Shown here piece by piece: positions 47,301 through 62,300 of a stretch of 64,000 nucleotides of DNA. The position numbers and the translations under genes are program-made. The notes beneath the pieces are model-generated. The model saw only the letters and a list, made by a program, of their open reading frames with translations, did no database searches and was not told the origin of the DNA. Every line of letters begins with the position of its first letter. The first letter of the stretch is position 1. The stretch is taken from contig JAOWCC010000751.1 in NCBI GenBank assembly GCA_030867875.1, positions 1 through 64,000 of the forward strand, written 5' to 3'. This stretch comes from Actinernus sp. WN-2022 (lineage: Eukaryota > Cnidaria > Anthozoa > Actiniaria > Actinernidae).

Positions 47301-50300
47301 CACACATCATTTACTTAAGAATCATTTGTACAAGTCATGGAACAAAATTAATGATTATTCAATAAGGAAAGATACCTACATGTACATGTACTATATGGTT
47401 GTGTAGGATCTATAAACTTGTCAACCTCATTCCCAGGGGTCTTTACACGCCTAATCCAAGATGGCATTGAAAGAACCCCTGGTACTAGCTGGTGGGATTC
47501 GGCCATTGATTGGCTAGACATTTCGCGCATGCTCATTATTTCGAATAGTGCATGCATTTTTTATTTAGAAAATAAACTGGTGATGTTGTCTTTTGCATTC
47601 AAAATTCTTTGAAAACAATGTTTGCAAATTCATAAGTACTTAGCGTTTTTGCCGTTTTAATACTTGCTCCTATGCTGGGTACAAGTACAACAACATACAG
47701 TTGGAATTCATTGGGATCACACTTCAACAGTTAAACATTCTTCTGAGCGATGATGAATCCAAGATGGCAGATGTTCCTCAAAATATGCACACGTGTTGGG
47801 CATATTTTTGGGTCACATGAATCTTGGATTGGGTGCATAGACTCCTGGGAACGAGGTTGTAAACTTGTCTCATGTAGTGATGTTGTCACCTTGGCATTAT
47901 GCGTTATTTATGTCTATAAGCAAATGTTGGACATGCATCGCCTACAATGCAAAACAGCCAAATTTAATGTGGCTAAATAAATACACTAAATATTAATAAC
48001 TGTTCAAGGAATTTCTACCAGGGTACATTGTAAATATTGTTTTGTCTTGCCTCTAAACTGTCAGATCATGTACAATGTAGCTAATTGGCCTTTTGCAGGA
48101 ATGCAATCACATAGTTGTACTGGATAACAAATAAAAAATCTGATTTCTTTTATTTAAAGGCACTTGTACAGTACAATACAATACTTTATTTATCCACGTA
48201 ACACCTACAATGTAGGAGTTACAAACTCGTTAAAATGTGCACATGAAAGCAATATGGGTGAAATAAAATAAGATGAAATTCGATTGTTACATAATGATTT
48301 AGGTTTTGGATTCAATTACTGTTGCAAGATCAGAAGTGTGATTAGCAATACCTATTTATAAATGGGCTGCGCCAAGCAAAAAGGGACCTTATGGTATATT
48401 TTGCCAATTTTGAGGTAAGGGCAGTTTGGAACAGTTGGACAACTGATTTAGATAAGGGAAAGAATGATTTGACAAAATTCAGTTCCTAAAGTAGAAAAAA
48501 TTGCTGTTCAAGAGTTTCCAGTAAAGCCTTTCCCATGGGATCATGGGCTCAATTCATTGGCTATTGAAGTGATATACATTTGTACATGTATCAGCATGTG
48601 ACTGTTTCCAGTAAAGCTTTTTCCATGGGATCACAAACTCAATTCATTGGTTATTGAAGTGATACATGTATATCAGCATGTGAATGTTTCCTGCAAAAGG
48701 TCTATTACAGCCACTAACAATAATTATTTTAGTACACAAAAATTCCAGTAGATTTTGATTTCTTTCTTATTTGGATCATAGACATTTTTTTTAATTGAGT
48801 GAGCCCTAAGGAATTGTTGCATACAATTTGTAACAAAATCATTGCTCATGTAGAACTAAAACAATTATTACGTTATTTTTAGGGTCGATATCAGTGTGAT
48901 AAAGCTGTGAATAAAAATCTGTATCAACAGTGAAATGATACAATATCACTTCTCGGTAAAGTGATGATGTTACTTCAACCGATTGTATTGCCCAATTAAA
49001 TTTTCCGTAATAAATTATTTACTAGACCAATCAAATTGCTTGTATTATTTATTGGTGAAAATGTAATAAGCAGCTCAAAGACTCTACATTCGCATTAATT
49101 TATACATGTAACATTAAAAACTCATGAATACAACTGAGCTCGTAAACAGGTAATAATCTAGTATATATATCAGTAGAGTTTCACATGATTTTCTTATTGA
49201 CCAGTTGGAGAAGAGGCTCCAGCTGCCAGTGCTGCTAGCCAGCGATTGGTAACAGCAGATGGCACTTACGCTACTCAGAGTGCATTTAGTCAGCCTGGGT
49301 CAGCTATTGGGCTTGCAAAACAGGATGAAGAGAAAAGGTTGGTGTCAATAATATTTACTTAATACAAACCTTACTAGCAGACACTAATACATGTCTGGTA
49401 AAGTTTTAAAAGACCAAGCTGCAACTGAGACATGATTGCTGGTTCATGTACGTTTCTGTTTGAAGCACTTGACCAAGTGTTAATGCCCAAATACATGCAT
49501 GTATGACTTGTACACATTCCCTGCCATGTTAGCTGGTTAACCAACTACTAACAGTGTAATAATCTATAATTTATGTCATGCAGTTTTCAATCATGAGTGT
49601 TCGTTAGTACCTCCAAAATAAATGCTGTTGTACTGGTAGACAATCCCCTACTCTTTCATGAAATAGCACAACTGGTTCTTTCACATCCCCTTCATATGTA
49701 TTAGAAGTGGAAGGAGACAAGGCCAACTGCTTATATGTTCCTGCCCAAGGACACAACTCTAGACCATGATTATAAACCTGCAAAGAATGAATGCAATACA
49801 TGTATGCACAAGAATGCAAAAAAATAGCCAGGAGACTTTATTATATACATGTACCGTAAACACCCGTGTATAAGCCGCACCCATAGATAAGCTGCACCCC
49901 AAGATTTAGGTTTTTTTTTTTTGGAAAAATACAAAAAATAATTAGAAAATCTTTTGTCATAGTTCATAAACGCTTGTACTTTATGCCAAACTTCTTTAAA
50001 AAAAAAGAATAATCTTTTGTTGGAGTTCATAAATGCTCGTACTTAAGCAAAACTTCATCAGATTGTCATAAATACATAATCGCAACTTTAATTCGATCGA
50101 ATATGGTTCAACTTGCCTTGTCATTTCTTGTGCATATTTAACCTGCAGTCTTTAAATCACTCCAGAATTCTTCCGCTTTTATTCTCCCATTAACTAACAA
50201 CAATTCCAAGGAACTGCTTTCCTTTAATTGCTAGAGCAAGAAAGGTTTTCTGGCGAATCTATACTTGCACGAGTAGGTCTGAGGTCCGCCATCTTGGATT

Positions 50301-53300
50301 CTCATTAACTAGTGCCAATCTCCCACGTGTAAAATTGCAAAGAATGCCTGGTTGTTTAGTTGCCTGCTTTGACAAGCGCTGCAAATCAGCGTGTTTTGGA
50401 AGGCAATAAGCTTAATCACATTTAAAATTAGGTCTAAGGTGGGTCTTAGAAGAGTTTTTGCTTTAATTCTTTCAAACTGCATGTTTTTTTTTCAATGATT
50501 ATGCTTAAATTGCTATATTACATGATCGGATGTGATTTGAACCTGATTGTAATATACAATGTACGCACCATTGCATAATAAAAGCTTCATACAGGTTCAT
50601 GATATGTAAATATATGTTAAAGTTGGGTCTCCTTTCTAGGTGTTACCGTAGATAAGCCGCACCCCTGATTTTGAACGAAAATTTTGGATGAAAAGGTGCA
50701 GCTTATCTATGGGTGTTTGCGGTAAGTCTTCAAAGAATACACGCAATACGAGACCGTAAAAATGATAAAATGGCTTTCCGGTTGCCATTTTCTGCAGTTT
50801 TTGCAGATTTGTTTATATAATAAACAACTTATTAGTTGGCTAAGCAGCTAATATGGTTGTATTTTTACTCATTTCTATTTTGGCCCCCCTAAAAGCTTGC
50901 CAAAATACAAATGACTCGCAAAAATACACAGCCATAATTGCCACTTACATGTAGATGAAGTATAACCTCTATGTACTGGGGTAATTTTTTTTTTATGGCT
51001 TTGCTGTTGCCTGCAAAGTGCAGTTTTTGCCCAAAGGCTCACCAAAATGCATACGACTCATACAATTCACAGCTACATGTATATTGCCTTGAGTAGTATA
51101 GCCGGCGTCAAAATGATACCGCCTCGTATTTTTTCCACTCAAACGTTTGATGGCCCCCTCCCTCAATACCTTTTTTGGACCTGTGAAATTTTTGACCACA
51201 ATGTGTGTTTATTGTACCAAATCCCAACTTATTATCTCTGGAATACCATAGATGCTGTGATTGGGTACAATAAACACACATACTATGGTCAAAAATTTCA
51301 ACAAAGTCCAAAAAAGTTATTGAGGTAGGGCGCCATCCAAACGGTTCTCCTGTGGAAAAATACGAGGCAGTATCATTTTTGACGCCGGCTATACTACTAG
51401 GTTTCTACCCAAGAATATCGATTCTGCATTCTAATTAGAGAATAGAATATTAATTATATAGATATCGGCGACGATGAAGAAAGGCTATTGTAGTTAGTTG
51501 ATGTTTGGGAAGGATACGGGATGTGTAAGGAGTCTAGGTCGTTCGAAGACAGGGTACTGTGCTCAGCATAATTTCCAGATACGAAGGGGGAGCACATCAC
51601 CCACTCCATGTTCTAAGTGTGGTCGTGGCTGTCTTACGAGTTGTGGACTTTGCTCGAAGTGCGGACAAACACAACGCCATCACCTCTGGGCGTTACAACG
51701 CCGCACCATCGGTTTATCCCCAGCTTACTAGCTTATCTGGAGAGAGCTTTCGACTGCAGAAAGTCTGCGATACGCTTGCCGAGCTCGAACAGCAGGCAAA
51801 GCACTACGAAGTCGTTCGCAAAAAGTATGCTCGAGCCGTGGTATTGTTCATGGGATTGTCGTGGCCACAGGTAGCCTGAGTCGCGTCTTATCCGCTTCCG
51901 CGCTGGGCACATCATTGACTGGTATTGGGCTTCCAATAGGCCTTTCTCTAGGATCACTTGGATTTCTTTGTGCCGTTGTTTCGGCTTTGACGGCTGTTGC
52001 CAGTAAGAAACTTGGGGCCCACGTTTCTAAGCACGAAAAGACTGTTATGCTAGCTCGGGCAAAGGCTAATTCCGTGGAGGACAAAGTTTCAAAAGCCCTA
52101 GCAGATGGCACCATTTCAGTAGCTGAGTTTGGAAGTATCATTGGTGAGCAAGGGAAATACGAAGCGCTTAAGCTCGAAATACGACAAAAAAACAGGCGAG
52201 AAGGAGGGTTAAAAAACATCAAAGAACTTTGCTCCGAGATCCGAAAAGAGATGAGAGCAAAGCTAGGCAGTCTCGTGGGATAAAAATCGATATTTCCTAT
52301 GAGAGAAGCCAGCATGGATTTTATTTCAACTTTGCGAAGAGCCATAGCAAAGCTATAGTTAATTAATTCGTATGTCGGGTTCGTATGCAAATTTCTGTCT
52401 AGTCACGTCAAACCGTGTCACGGGCTGCTAATTACCATAAACGTAGACATAAATATGATTTTGTTTCCCTACGTCATTGTCTAGCACATGTGGTCCAACG
52501 GTTCTGCGCTGTGCTCAAGAGAAAATGGAGGCCTCTTGAGTTCAGGGTTCGAACCGGCAGACTACATGTGGTAGGCCGGTTTGTGTGGAGTAAAAAGCCT
52601 CCAGCTCCACACAAATCGTAGCGCGTCTGTCGATGTGGCAGAAAAAAGCTGAAATGCCGGGCCCGGCAAACGAAAAAGCAAAAAAGCAAAAAGCAAAAAC
52701 CTCTCTAGGGACGAAAATGGTGAAGGAAGGTGAAAGTGGTTCCTAGAGAGGTTCTGGTGACACCAGTTTTGCTTTTTTATTCTTACATATTTTTATTCTT
52801 TTCGGCTAACACATTCACTTTGCGAAGAGCTTCATATAAATTACAGCTAAGCAATTACTCTATCGTGAGCTCTCTTATCAAGTTGAAGAGGTCTTGTTCG
52901 CTTATCACCTTCTGCTTTGGCTCGCTTAGGTCTTGTTCGCATACCACCTGCTGCTCTGCTTGATATCTTAATTCGGCTAACCTTTTCAAAGCGCTCCCTA
53001 GTACGGCGTTGTAACGCCCAGAGGTGATGGCGTTGTGTTTGTCCGCACTTCGAGCAAAGTCTACAACTCGTAAGACAGCCACGACCACACTTAGAACATG
53101 GAGTGGGTGATGTGCTCCCCCTTCGTATCTGGAAATTATGCTGAGCACAGTACCCTGTCTTCGAACGACCTAGACTCCTTACACATCCCGTATCCTTCCC
53201 AAACATCAACCAACTACAATAGCCTTTCTTCATCGTCACATATATCTATATATATTCTATTCTCTAATTAGAACGCAGAATCAATATTCTTGGGTAGAAA

Positions 53301-56300
53301 CCTAGTAGTATAGCCGGCGTCAAAAATGATACCTCCTCGTATTTTTCCACAGGAGAACCGTTTGGATGGCGCCCTACCTCAATAACTTTTTTGGACTTTG
53401 TTGAAATTATTGACCACAGTATGTGTGTTTATTGTATCCAATCACAACATCTATGGTATTCCAGAGATAATAAGTTGGGATTTGGTACAATAAACACACA
53501 TTGTGGTCAAAAATTTCACAGGTCCAAAAAAGGTATTGAGGGAGGGGGCCATCAAACGTTCGAGTGGAAAAAATACGAGGCAGTATCATTTTGATGCCGG
53601 CTATACTACTCCTTGTTAGCTAACTACTAACCTCTATCATCTCCATCATAGACCTACTCTGCGTCAATACTTATTGGATGGTGAATTCTTTATTGGTGCT
53701 GCCATTGCCTGTACACTTGCAAAACTGGCACTTCGCTTCCTGGAGAAGGATGCGGATCAGACCAAACAGAATGTGAGTAGCCATTGTTGATAGAATTTCT
53801 CAGTTTACTAAAATTACTGCATTACAATAATATAAATGCAAAAGTTGTCAAGACTCAATGTGCAAATAAATTTTGTCTTAAATATTTTATTTGTTATAGC
53901 AGGCTGAGTATTACAGCTTAAAGCTGGTGGGGAGGGGGGGGGGCTGCTTTTACTCCTTACACACTCCCCACTGCATTAACTGTTTTGGACACACTACACT
54001 CGACTCACGGTTGATTTTTATGGAGGGAGGAAAACTGGAGAACCCGGAGAAAAACCCTCGAATGCAGATAAGGAATCAACAACAAACCTAACTCACATAT
54101 GGTGCATGAGCTGAGAATTGAACCCGGGACCACAGCCGTGAGGGGCGAATGTATTACCACTGCGCCAACCTGCACCTCCCTGTGGTTTGCTAAGTTTTTA
54201 AGTAATGACTGGAGAACTCAACTGCAGCAGAAAGTAGAAAGTGTTAATTTTCTATTCTTTTGTTTTAATTTCATTGGTTGATACTCATCTGATAACCAGC
54301 TAGGCAATATGTTTTCTCTAGATAACTTTTAAAATCGTATTGGGGAAAGTTAGCAAATTAGTGATTCAAATATATAAAATTATTTGTCTTCCCCATTTCT
54401 GGATGGTGATCAAGGTTCTGTTTTCACAGAAAGAATACCAACAGTACACAGTTTACTTTATGTTCTGTATGTAACTTTGACTGTGGACATCTCACACAGT
54501 ACTTAAGGCACTTAAGGCATATTTAAGAGGTTTCTATTTCCAATATACTAATTATGCGATATAAATTTGATGCGAATTCAGGAATTTATTGCCACTTCTT
54601 TCTCCTTGTGAATGAAACCGTTTTCTGATTTTGACAAAATATAAGGAAGAATCACTGATATAAGCTTCAAATATAACACAGATATTTACAAAAGGTCATC
54701 TCTACCTGCATTTTTTTGTATTATAAATGAAGACTGGTTGTTATGTGACCAGCTTGAATATACAATGTACATGTATTATAAATAGATATCTCTATAACTC
54801 ATGGATGCAACACTCACATCGAAAAATATTCTACTATTCACTTGATGTTAATGTTTGACCAGGGTACGAGCCAGGCTGTGCCATTGCGCCATTCCCCCTT
54901 TAAAAACACATTTGTCCCTTGAAAAATATGATAAGGGTCAAATTGTCCTGCTTTATCTCGCTTTCAAAGGAAATTAAATGGCAAAAGGGCCAAATTGGGC
55001 CACATTGTCCCTTCTGGCTCAATCTCTGTTTGACCATAATTATATACTGTATATACACTTTCGGCTTTTCAAAGTGCCACAACAATGTACATTGTACATA
55101 TAGATGATGACTTTTTTGTACTGAAGCTGATGGGTATCTCATGTTTAAAGGTTTTCTGTGCCAACTGTATGCTGATCATGTCGAGTATTTTACATCTTGG
55201 AAAGTCAGGACTACCAAAGAAGGTACGTGTAATGTGTTAAATATTTAACAATTGTTCCCTGAAGTGGAGATAACGAGTCCACTACTCGGTAAATATCCAC
55301 TGATAGTCAACAGCACTGAGGGGAATAATAATAATATTTTTTATTTTATTTTATTATACCAGACAAGTGGAATGATCATGAGTCTCAAATTAGTTCAGAA
55401 AGCCATTTACATTACAAGTGAATACGTGTGAGACCAATAAGGTGTTTTGTCTCCAAGCCAGGCAAAGTTCCCATTAACGCACAAAGTGCATATTTTACAC
55501 ACAGAAAACCATAAAGATGCACAGTTTTTCACCACCATGGACGTACACACTTTCAGAAAGCCACCATCTTGGATTTGAAAGCTGAGAGAACCCTGGGCAA
55601 TAGATTGGACCACTGAGGAGAGACTGGGTCCAATGCAGACTTCTTTGGAACAGAGCCATTTTCTGCCATTTTGTTTATTTAATCCATGGTCCTTGTTCTT
55701 TTGTTCAACTATTTGACTTGTGTAAATTATGGATACATCTAAAGCACAAAAGTTGTGACTGTGACAATCCATAACATTCCAACAGCAAGAACTGAGCTAT
55801 GTGTTCCAAATGGCTCAATAAATTATCGTGGTTAAGGTATAAAGCAGAAAAATGTCTAAGTGGTTGTGGAAATACTGCATTCAGCTATTAGGTACTAGGC
55901 ATGGGACTCTTGAAAAATAGAAAGGTCCCCCATTTAACTGAAGAGGGGTCTTAATGACCCTTATTTTTGAAAACTACATGTAGTGGGAACTCTGCCAGGA
56001 GGTGAATAGTGCAGGAAATTCTGAGTTTGAGTAGCCAATCAGAGTGTGCAAAAATCAATATTCACTTGTGTGGTATATACTAAATGTGAAATGTTGATGG
56101 CCAACAAATGTGCACCATGCATAACCACTGGTTTAGAGCAGCCTTAACATGTTTATGCAACCCATGATGTGACTAGTCCTGGTAGATGGACTGCCGTCAC
56201 TCAGCCCTTTAAGACTCTGATTGCCAGCAGGAGCAACTAAAACACCCAAATGCGGAAGAAATATTACATTTGATATGTCATCCAATGAGAATAGAGGGAG

Positions 56301-59300
56301 AGTATATAGGTCCATTTGATTGATGGATGACAAAACTCTAAAAGATGCTGTAACATTGCTGCAAAGAATGTCTAACTACAGGTATGCTCAGATTTCATTC
56401 TCCTCTTTTTAGCCTATAACTGATGATGACGTAGACCGTATCTCGCTGTGCCTGCGTGTGGTTGCTGAGCGAGTACCACTGATGAAAAACATATTTACTG
56501 TTGAGTGTCGTCAGTCCCTTTCCACCATGTTGGAAGCCAACAAGAAGCTTGAAGAAGCACAGAAAGTCAAGGTCAGTGTTACAGGGACACTGTCAACCCC
56601 CAAATGATAAACTTTCTCATGAAAAAAAGACGAAAATAACTACTCAGATTAGAAGAGCATGCTTTCCAGGTATACTGGAGAAAATCGGAGATTATTTTAA
56701 CAAAGGATGACAAAGATTTGAGTGGATGAAAAATACTGCTTCTAAGAGAGATTTAGAGCAACTTCAAATCGGTTCACTATAACTGAAATCAAGTTTCTAG
56801 AATAAGCTTTTGTAATCCACTTCAATCTTTGCCATCCTTCATTGAAAAAGTTTTGAAAATCATATGCTGACATTCACATGGTTCTGTTCTATCTCAGGGT
56901 GTTATTTTTGTAGTTTTGTTGTTAAGAAACGTAAAGGTCCAATTTGATGGACGTTGCCCCCTTGACAAACTTTAATACTGTGTTTATTTCAAAATGCTTT
57001 CCTCAGACTAATGTTGAAAAAAGGAAAGAAAAGCAAAAAAGTCCAATAATCCTCCATTTTTTTATGCAAAATGCTTAATTTTCCTCCCTGATAAGATTAT
57101 TTGAAGGGCTGTGTGCAACAAGGGCGTAAATGACTCCTGATCACATTCTAAATTCTCCCTTAGAAAACAAAGAATTGGAGGGAGAATTTAGAATGTGATC
57201 AAGAGACACTTATGCCCTTGTTGCACATACCCTTCATATATATTTTTTAGTGAAATTATGAGAAAATATCTAAAAAATGAAGTCCAATTCAATTCAATTA
57301 TTACATTGCTAACTAACTGTACTTATACACACACATATACATGTATGATTGTTTCCACTGGTTTTTTTTTATGTTCCAAAACATCCTTGCCTTGGTATTT
57401 CAGGTGATACATGTATTTAGAAGAATGAATAGGAAGCATACTCTGTACTTTGTGATTTATTACATACATTGTACATGTAGCAGAGGTGGTAATGAGTACT
57501 AATAGAATGAATAGGAAGCATTTGGCCATGCTACAACTCTGTACTTTGAGATTTATTACATAGCAGAGGTGGTAATGAGTACTAATAGAATGAATAGGAA
57601 GCATTTGGCCATGCTACAACTCTGTACTTTGAGATTTATTACATAGCAGAGGTGGTAATGAGTACTAATAGAATGAATAGGAAGCATTTGGCCATGCTAC
57701 ATCTCTGTACTTTGTGATTTATTACATAGCAGAGGTGGTAATGAGTACTAATAGAATGAATAGGAAGCATTTGGCCATGCTACAACTCTGTACTTTGTGA
57801 TTTATTACATAGCAGAGGTGGTAATGAGTACTAATAGAATGAATAGGAAGCATTAATATTGGCCATGCTACAACTCTGTACTTTGTGATTTATTACATAG
57901 CAGAGGTGGTAATGAGTACTAATAGAATGAATAGGAAGCATTTGGCCATGCTACAAGTACTCTGTACTTTGTGATTTATTACATAGCAGAGGTGGTAATG
58001 AGTACTAATAGAATGAATAGGAAGCATTTGGCCATGCTACAACTCTGTACTTTGTGATTTATTACATACATGTAGCAGAGGTGGTAATGAGTACTAATAC
58101 CCAGCTGTGTACCAGAGGTTGTATTATTCCCAGCAGCAGCCCGAGTGGCTGAAATAGACAGTAATTGTGTCCTGTTGGGAGCCACAAGAGTCAAGTAAAG
58201 ATATTTCATTGCTCGACTGTTGTGGCTTTGCCGCTCGGGCTCTCCTGGCTCAGTGTTGGCAGGAAAAATTACCTGTGGCACCCAGGGTAATGAGTACTTG
58301 GTCTCTTTCTTTGTTTAGGCTGAGGCGGAGAAAGTGCTTGCCATACAAGCAGATGACCCAATCTCATTCCTGACATTACTGGCCAAGTCAGAGAGTGGAA
58401 TAACAGAGGTACAACAACTTTTATGTTCCTCCTTTTGTTACGTGTACAACATGTATGTTATGTATATACGTAAAATGGATTTTGTTTCCTTTTCACCTGT
58501 ATTATTTTGTGTATTTTCATGATAGGATAGTATTTATTTTGTGTATTTTCATGATAGGATAGTATTTATTTTGTGTATTTTCATGATAGGATAGCATGTA
58601 TTTTGTGTATTTTCAGGATAGGATAGCATGTATTTTGTGTATTTTCAGGATAGGATAGTATGTATTTTGTGTATTTTCATGATACATGTTAGGATAGTAT
58701 TTATTTTGTGTATTTTCATGATAGGATAGTATGTATTTTGTGTATTTTCATGATAGGATAGTATGTATTTTGTGTATTTTCATGATAGGATAGTATGTAT
58801 TTTGTGTATTTTCATGATAGGATAGTATGTATTTTGTGTATTTTCATGATAGGATAATATGTATTTTGTGTATTTTCAGGATAGGATAGTATGTATTTTG
58901 TGTATTTTCATGATAGGATAGTATTTATTTTGTGTATTTTCATGATAGGATAGTATGTATTTTGTGTATTTTCATGATAGGATAGTAGTACATGTATGTA
59001 TTTCAACTATACATATAGGACTCGAAATAAGGTTTGCATGATTGCATGACAACTTGCTAGTAGAATCATGCTGAACTTTTTGTTCTTTCTTGTTGCTAGT
59101 GGATCAGACCATGTTAAATCTTTGTTTGTTTATCTTCGGATAAATGAGGCTCTTGCAAGGTACACTAACGTATCGGAGACGGTCATTTCACACACACTAC
59201 TTACTACGTTCATATATTATCTGCACTCAATGCTCAACTCACATGTTAATTTTTATGGGGAGGAAAACCGGAGAAAAAACGTCGGAGCATGGATGAGAAT

Positions 59301-62300
59301 CAACAAACTCACCTCGCATATGATGTTGTGTCTGGGAATCGATCTCGGGCGAGAGAGACGTGAGAGACGAGCGGTTTTACACGTTGCGTCACCCAGCTCA
59401 CCAGTTGTTAGTCAAAATTAGTGACAACTAGCAAGGAGTATTTTGCTAGTGGTATTTTCCTCTAATCTCAAGCCCAGTATGTAAGTACGACTAATGTCTG
59501 ACTTTGTTTGGTAGGACCAGTTTGCTGTGAGTCTTTCACAAGCTGTTGGATCCTCCGGCAAGAAGGAGGAAGATCTACAGAGCACCAAACTTAACAAAGT
59601 TAGTAATAACAACATTATAGAGAGAATAATTTTGATATAGAGAGAACCCCTTTCATGGATAACTAGTTCCCTGTAAAAACTAGTGCAGGTCTATATTGGC
59701 AGGAAAGATTAAAACACTGTCGTAATAAACTAACTGGAAAGTGAGTCTGGCGTTACTGTCTGACTACTGTAACGGCAGGGCCAGTTAGACAACAAGTACT
59801 AAATATCTGCCTGCCAGTTCGCTCAGTGGTTAAAGGCACTGTGTCATGGTTTTGCATAATTTATTATGTCTAGAATCAATGATCTATTGGTGGCTGTTAA
59901 TTGGCTCCTCCCTTAATGCTTGATTGAAAGGATAATTATCAATATTTTCCTGAAGACTAGATCTACGCACAGTTTTTTAATCATTTTTGAACATTTACTT
60001 TGATTTCATCCATCCCACACGTGTCTAAGGGTCGTCAGTTAATATGGAAATCACTGAAAATAAGTTTGATGTGGCCCGGACATAAAGGCCTGTCCCTCAC
60101 CGAGACACAGATCCTTTAAGCGCCGTCTGTTGTGCGGGAGGTCGCGGGTTCAAACCCCAGCCGGACCAACTCTCAGGGTCATAAAATAACCGAGTAGAAG
60201 GTGTTGCCTTTGTGAAACAATCTTGTTCTCAAACTGCAAATGATCAGACGTCTTCTTGGATAAGGACGATAAATCGTTGGTCCTTATTCGAGTGGTTTTA
60301 AAACTGAAAACTGAGCATATCTACACGATTTTCTTCATTCAAAAGATTTTGACTTCAGAACGAGTCCACCAAATTTGATCCCAAGCCTGTGACGAGTTGG
60401 CGTGACTGTTTGTTGGCGTGACTGTTTGTTGGCGTGACTGTTTGTTGGCGTGACTGTTTGTTGGCATAACATGTTAGGTGTGCCATGATTTGCATCCGTG
60501 TTGTAGATTATATTATAAATGTGGTCCAGAACACACTTGTGTTGGATTCTTCACATAGGATAACGTTACAAAGCCTTGCAAATGAACCTAATTCATTCAA
60601 ACGTTTATTGGTAAATCTACTTCTAGGTATCACAGCTGACTGGCTTCTCTGATCCAGTCTATGCGGAGGCTTATGTTAATGTCAATCAGTACGACATTGT
60701 CCTGGATGTGTTGATTGTCAATCAAACTACTGACACCCTACAAAATGTCACTCTGGAACTAGCAACACTGGGTATGTATGTGTAAAGCAACATGGCTGTC
60801 AGTGAATTTTAAACAGATAGTAATTAGGTACAAATAAGTGCTGCAAATTATTTGAGAAATTATGAATGGAGAATCATAACAGGTGGCTAATTATCCTATG
60901 AATCTTATATTTCAGCCAATCAGAGCTCAGCTTTACTATCAAATACAGGGTGGTATTTCATGGTATTTCTATGAAATACATAGAGGATATTACACGGTGG
61001 TGAGAAGATATGAAGTGTATCCTCGAGAGTCGAAAATATTTCACGTGTGAGCGCAGCGAACGAGTGAAATGTTTTGGACTCGAGAGTATAAACTGCATAT
61101 CTTGAAACCACCGTGTAATTTTCTTTTTATTATATGCACAATTAAACTGCTCTAAGAACTCTTACCTATTCATTTTACTTACTGTCAGTACAAACTTCTA
61201 CGTAATCTTTCTAAGCTGTTCTGGAGAGTTTCATCGGGTTTTCTTGTCTCTTCGTTGCAGTCGAGAAAATCTTTAGAGAGTTTTAGATCGTATTTGGCTT
61301 TTTGTGCTCGGTATATTCATTGTCATGCAGCTAATTTAAGCTGTTTACACAAACCTAACCGCCATCTTTGTAGTTCAGAAGGCGGCAAGCGTGACGTCAT
61401 CGATATTTTCACTAGTGTGGATATGGAAAATACGCTACTCAGTACCCGGATGTAGTTTCGTATGAGTTCTATGAGTGGTTTATTTCTCAGTAAAACACTA
61501 TCGTCCAATATAATAAAGAGCGGTATTTCATGGCTAGATCAAGGCCAATCAAAATGCAGGAAATTTCGCGCGCCCTTTCTTTATCAGCCAATAAGAAAAG
61601 AAGATTTTGAATACATAATTAGTCTGCAGACGCGTCCGCCACTTGAATTTTTTCCAACATTTGCAGTCTATCGTGCGATAAGTTACTTTGTTTTCGTGAT
61701 AAATCTTCCCGTAGATAAAGACGAGTTGTATACCAAAATAATATGAATTTCGAGTGAAATTTTCGCCTGTATTCCATAGAAAACCATGAAATAACCAGGA
61801 CAGATATTAACAATACAAAGAAGTATTCACCTAATTCAGATCTCATTCTCCCGTGGCAAGAAGTCTTGTAACAATGGTATCAGATCAAGGCCAATTGTCC
61901 CAAAGATTGCAAACCTGGAGTGCGTCAAATAATTCTTAGTTTCTGTCTGTTAACTGCGCTGTTATGTTATTCAGTTGTGTCTTAAGGAAATTTTGTTATT
62001 TTCCACCATTGACTGTAGATTTTTCTCTTTCTGTGACAAGCTGAGACATATAATGCCTTTATAAATAAGGACAATTTCCATCTGCATTTAACCGAAGCTT
62101 ACGTTTGTATCATGATGTCTGTACTGTGTTATGATTGGCTGCTTGAGTCAAAGTGTCATGTGATGTTCACGTGCAAGACACGTTTTGAGTTTCCTTTGCA
62201 AACTTCCTACATCTGTGGGAAAATTGACTCCTTCATGGCCAAGGAGGGAAAGAAGAAAACATTACAGTCTGAAGTGCAGTTACAGATTAGCTACGTAAGT

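Larger units (their letters stand above)
51093..53609. mobile_element. 2.5-kb element with about 610-bp inverted arms
   Basis: Left arm 51093-51703 and right arm 53004-53609 are inverted copies, about 95 per cent alike. The outer 305 bp of each arm (51093-51397; 53305-53609) is itself a palindromic module with ends GTAGTATAGCCGGCGTCAAA and complement. The inner 300 bp of each arm holds the start of reading frames. The unique centre holds a cargo frame (51720-52283), a tRNA-like block at 52490-52570 (B box GGTTCGAACC) and A-rich runs at 52660-52700. Confidence 0.88.

Noticed and set aside
57415..58100. CRISPR-like regular repeats
   Set aside because: The whole unit is repeated without variable spacers, and the host is an animal; it is a minisatellite. 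The same holds for 40225-40845, 58505-58988 and 63130-64000.
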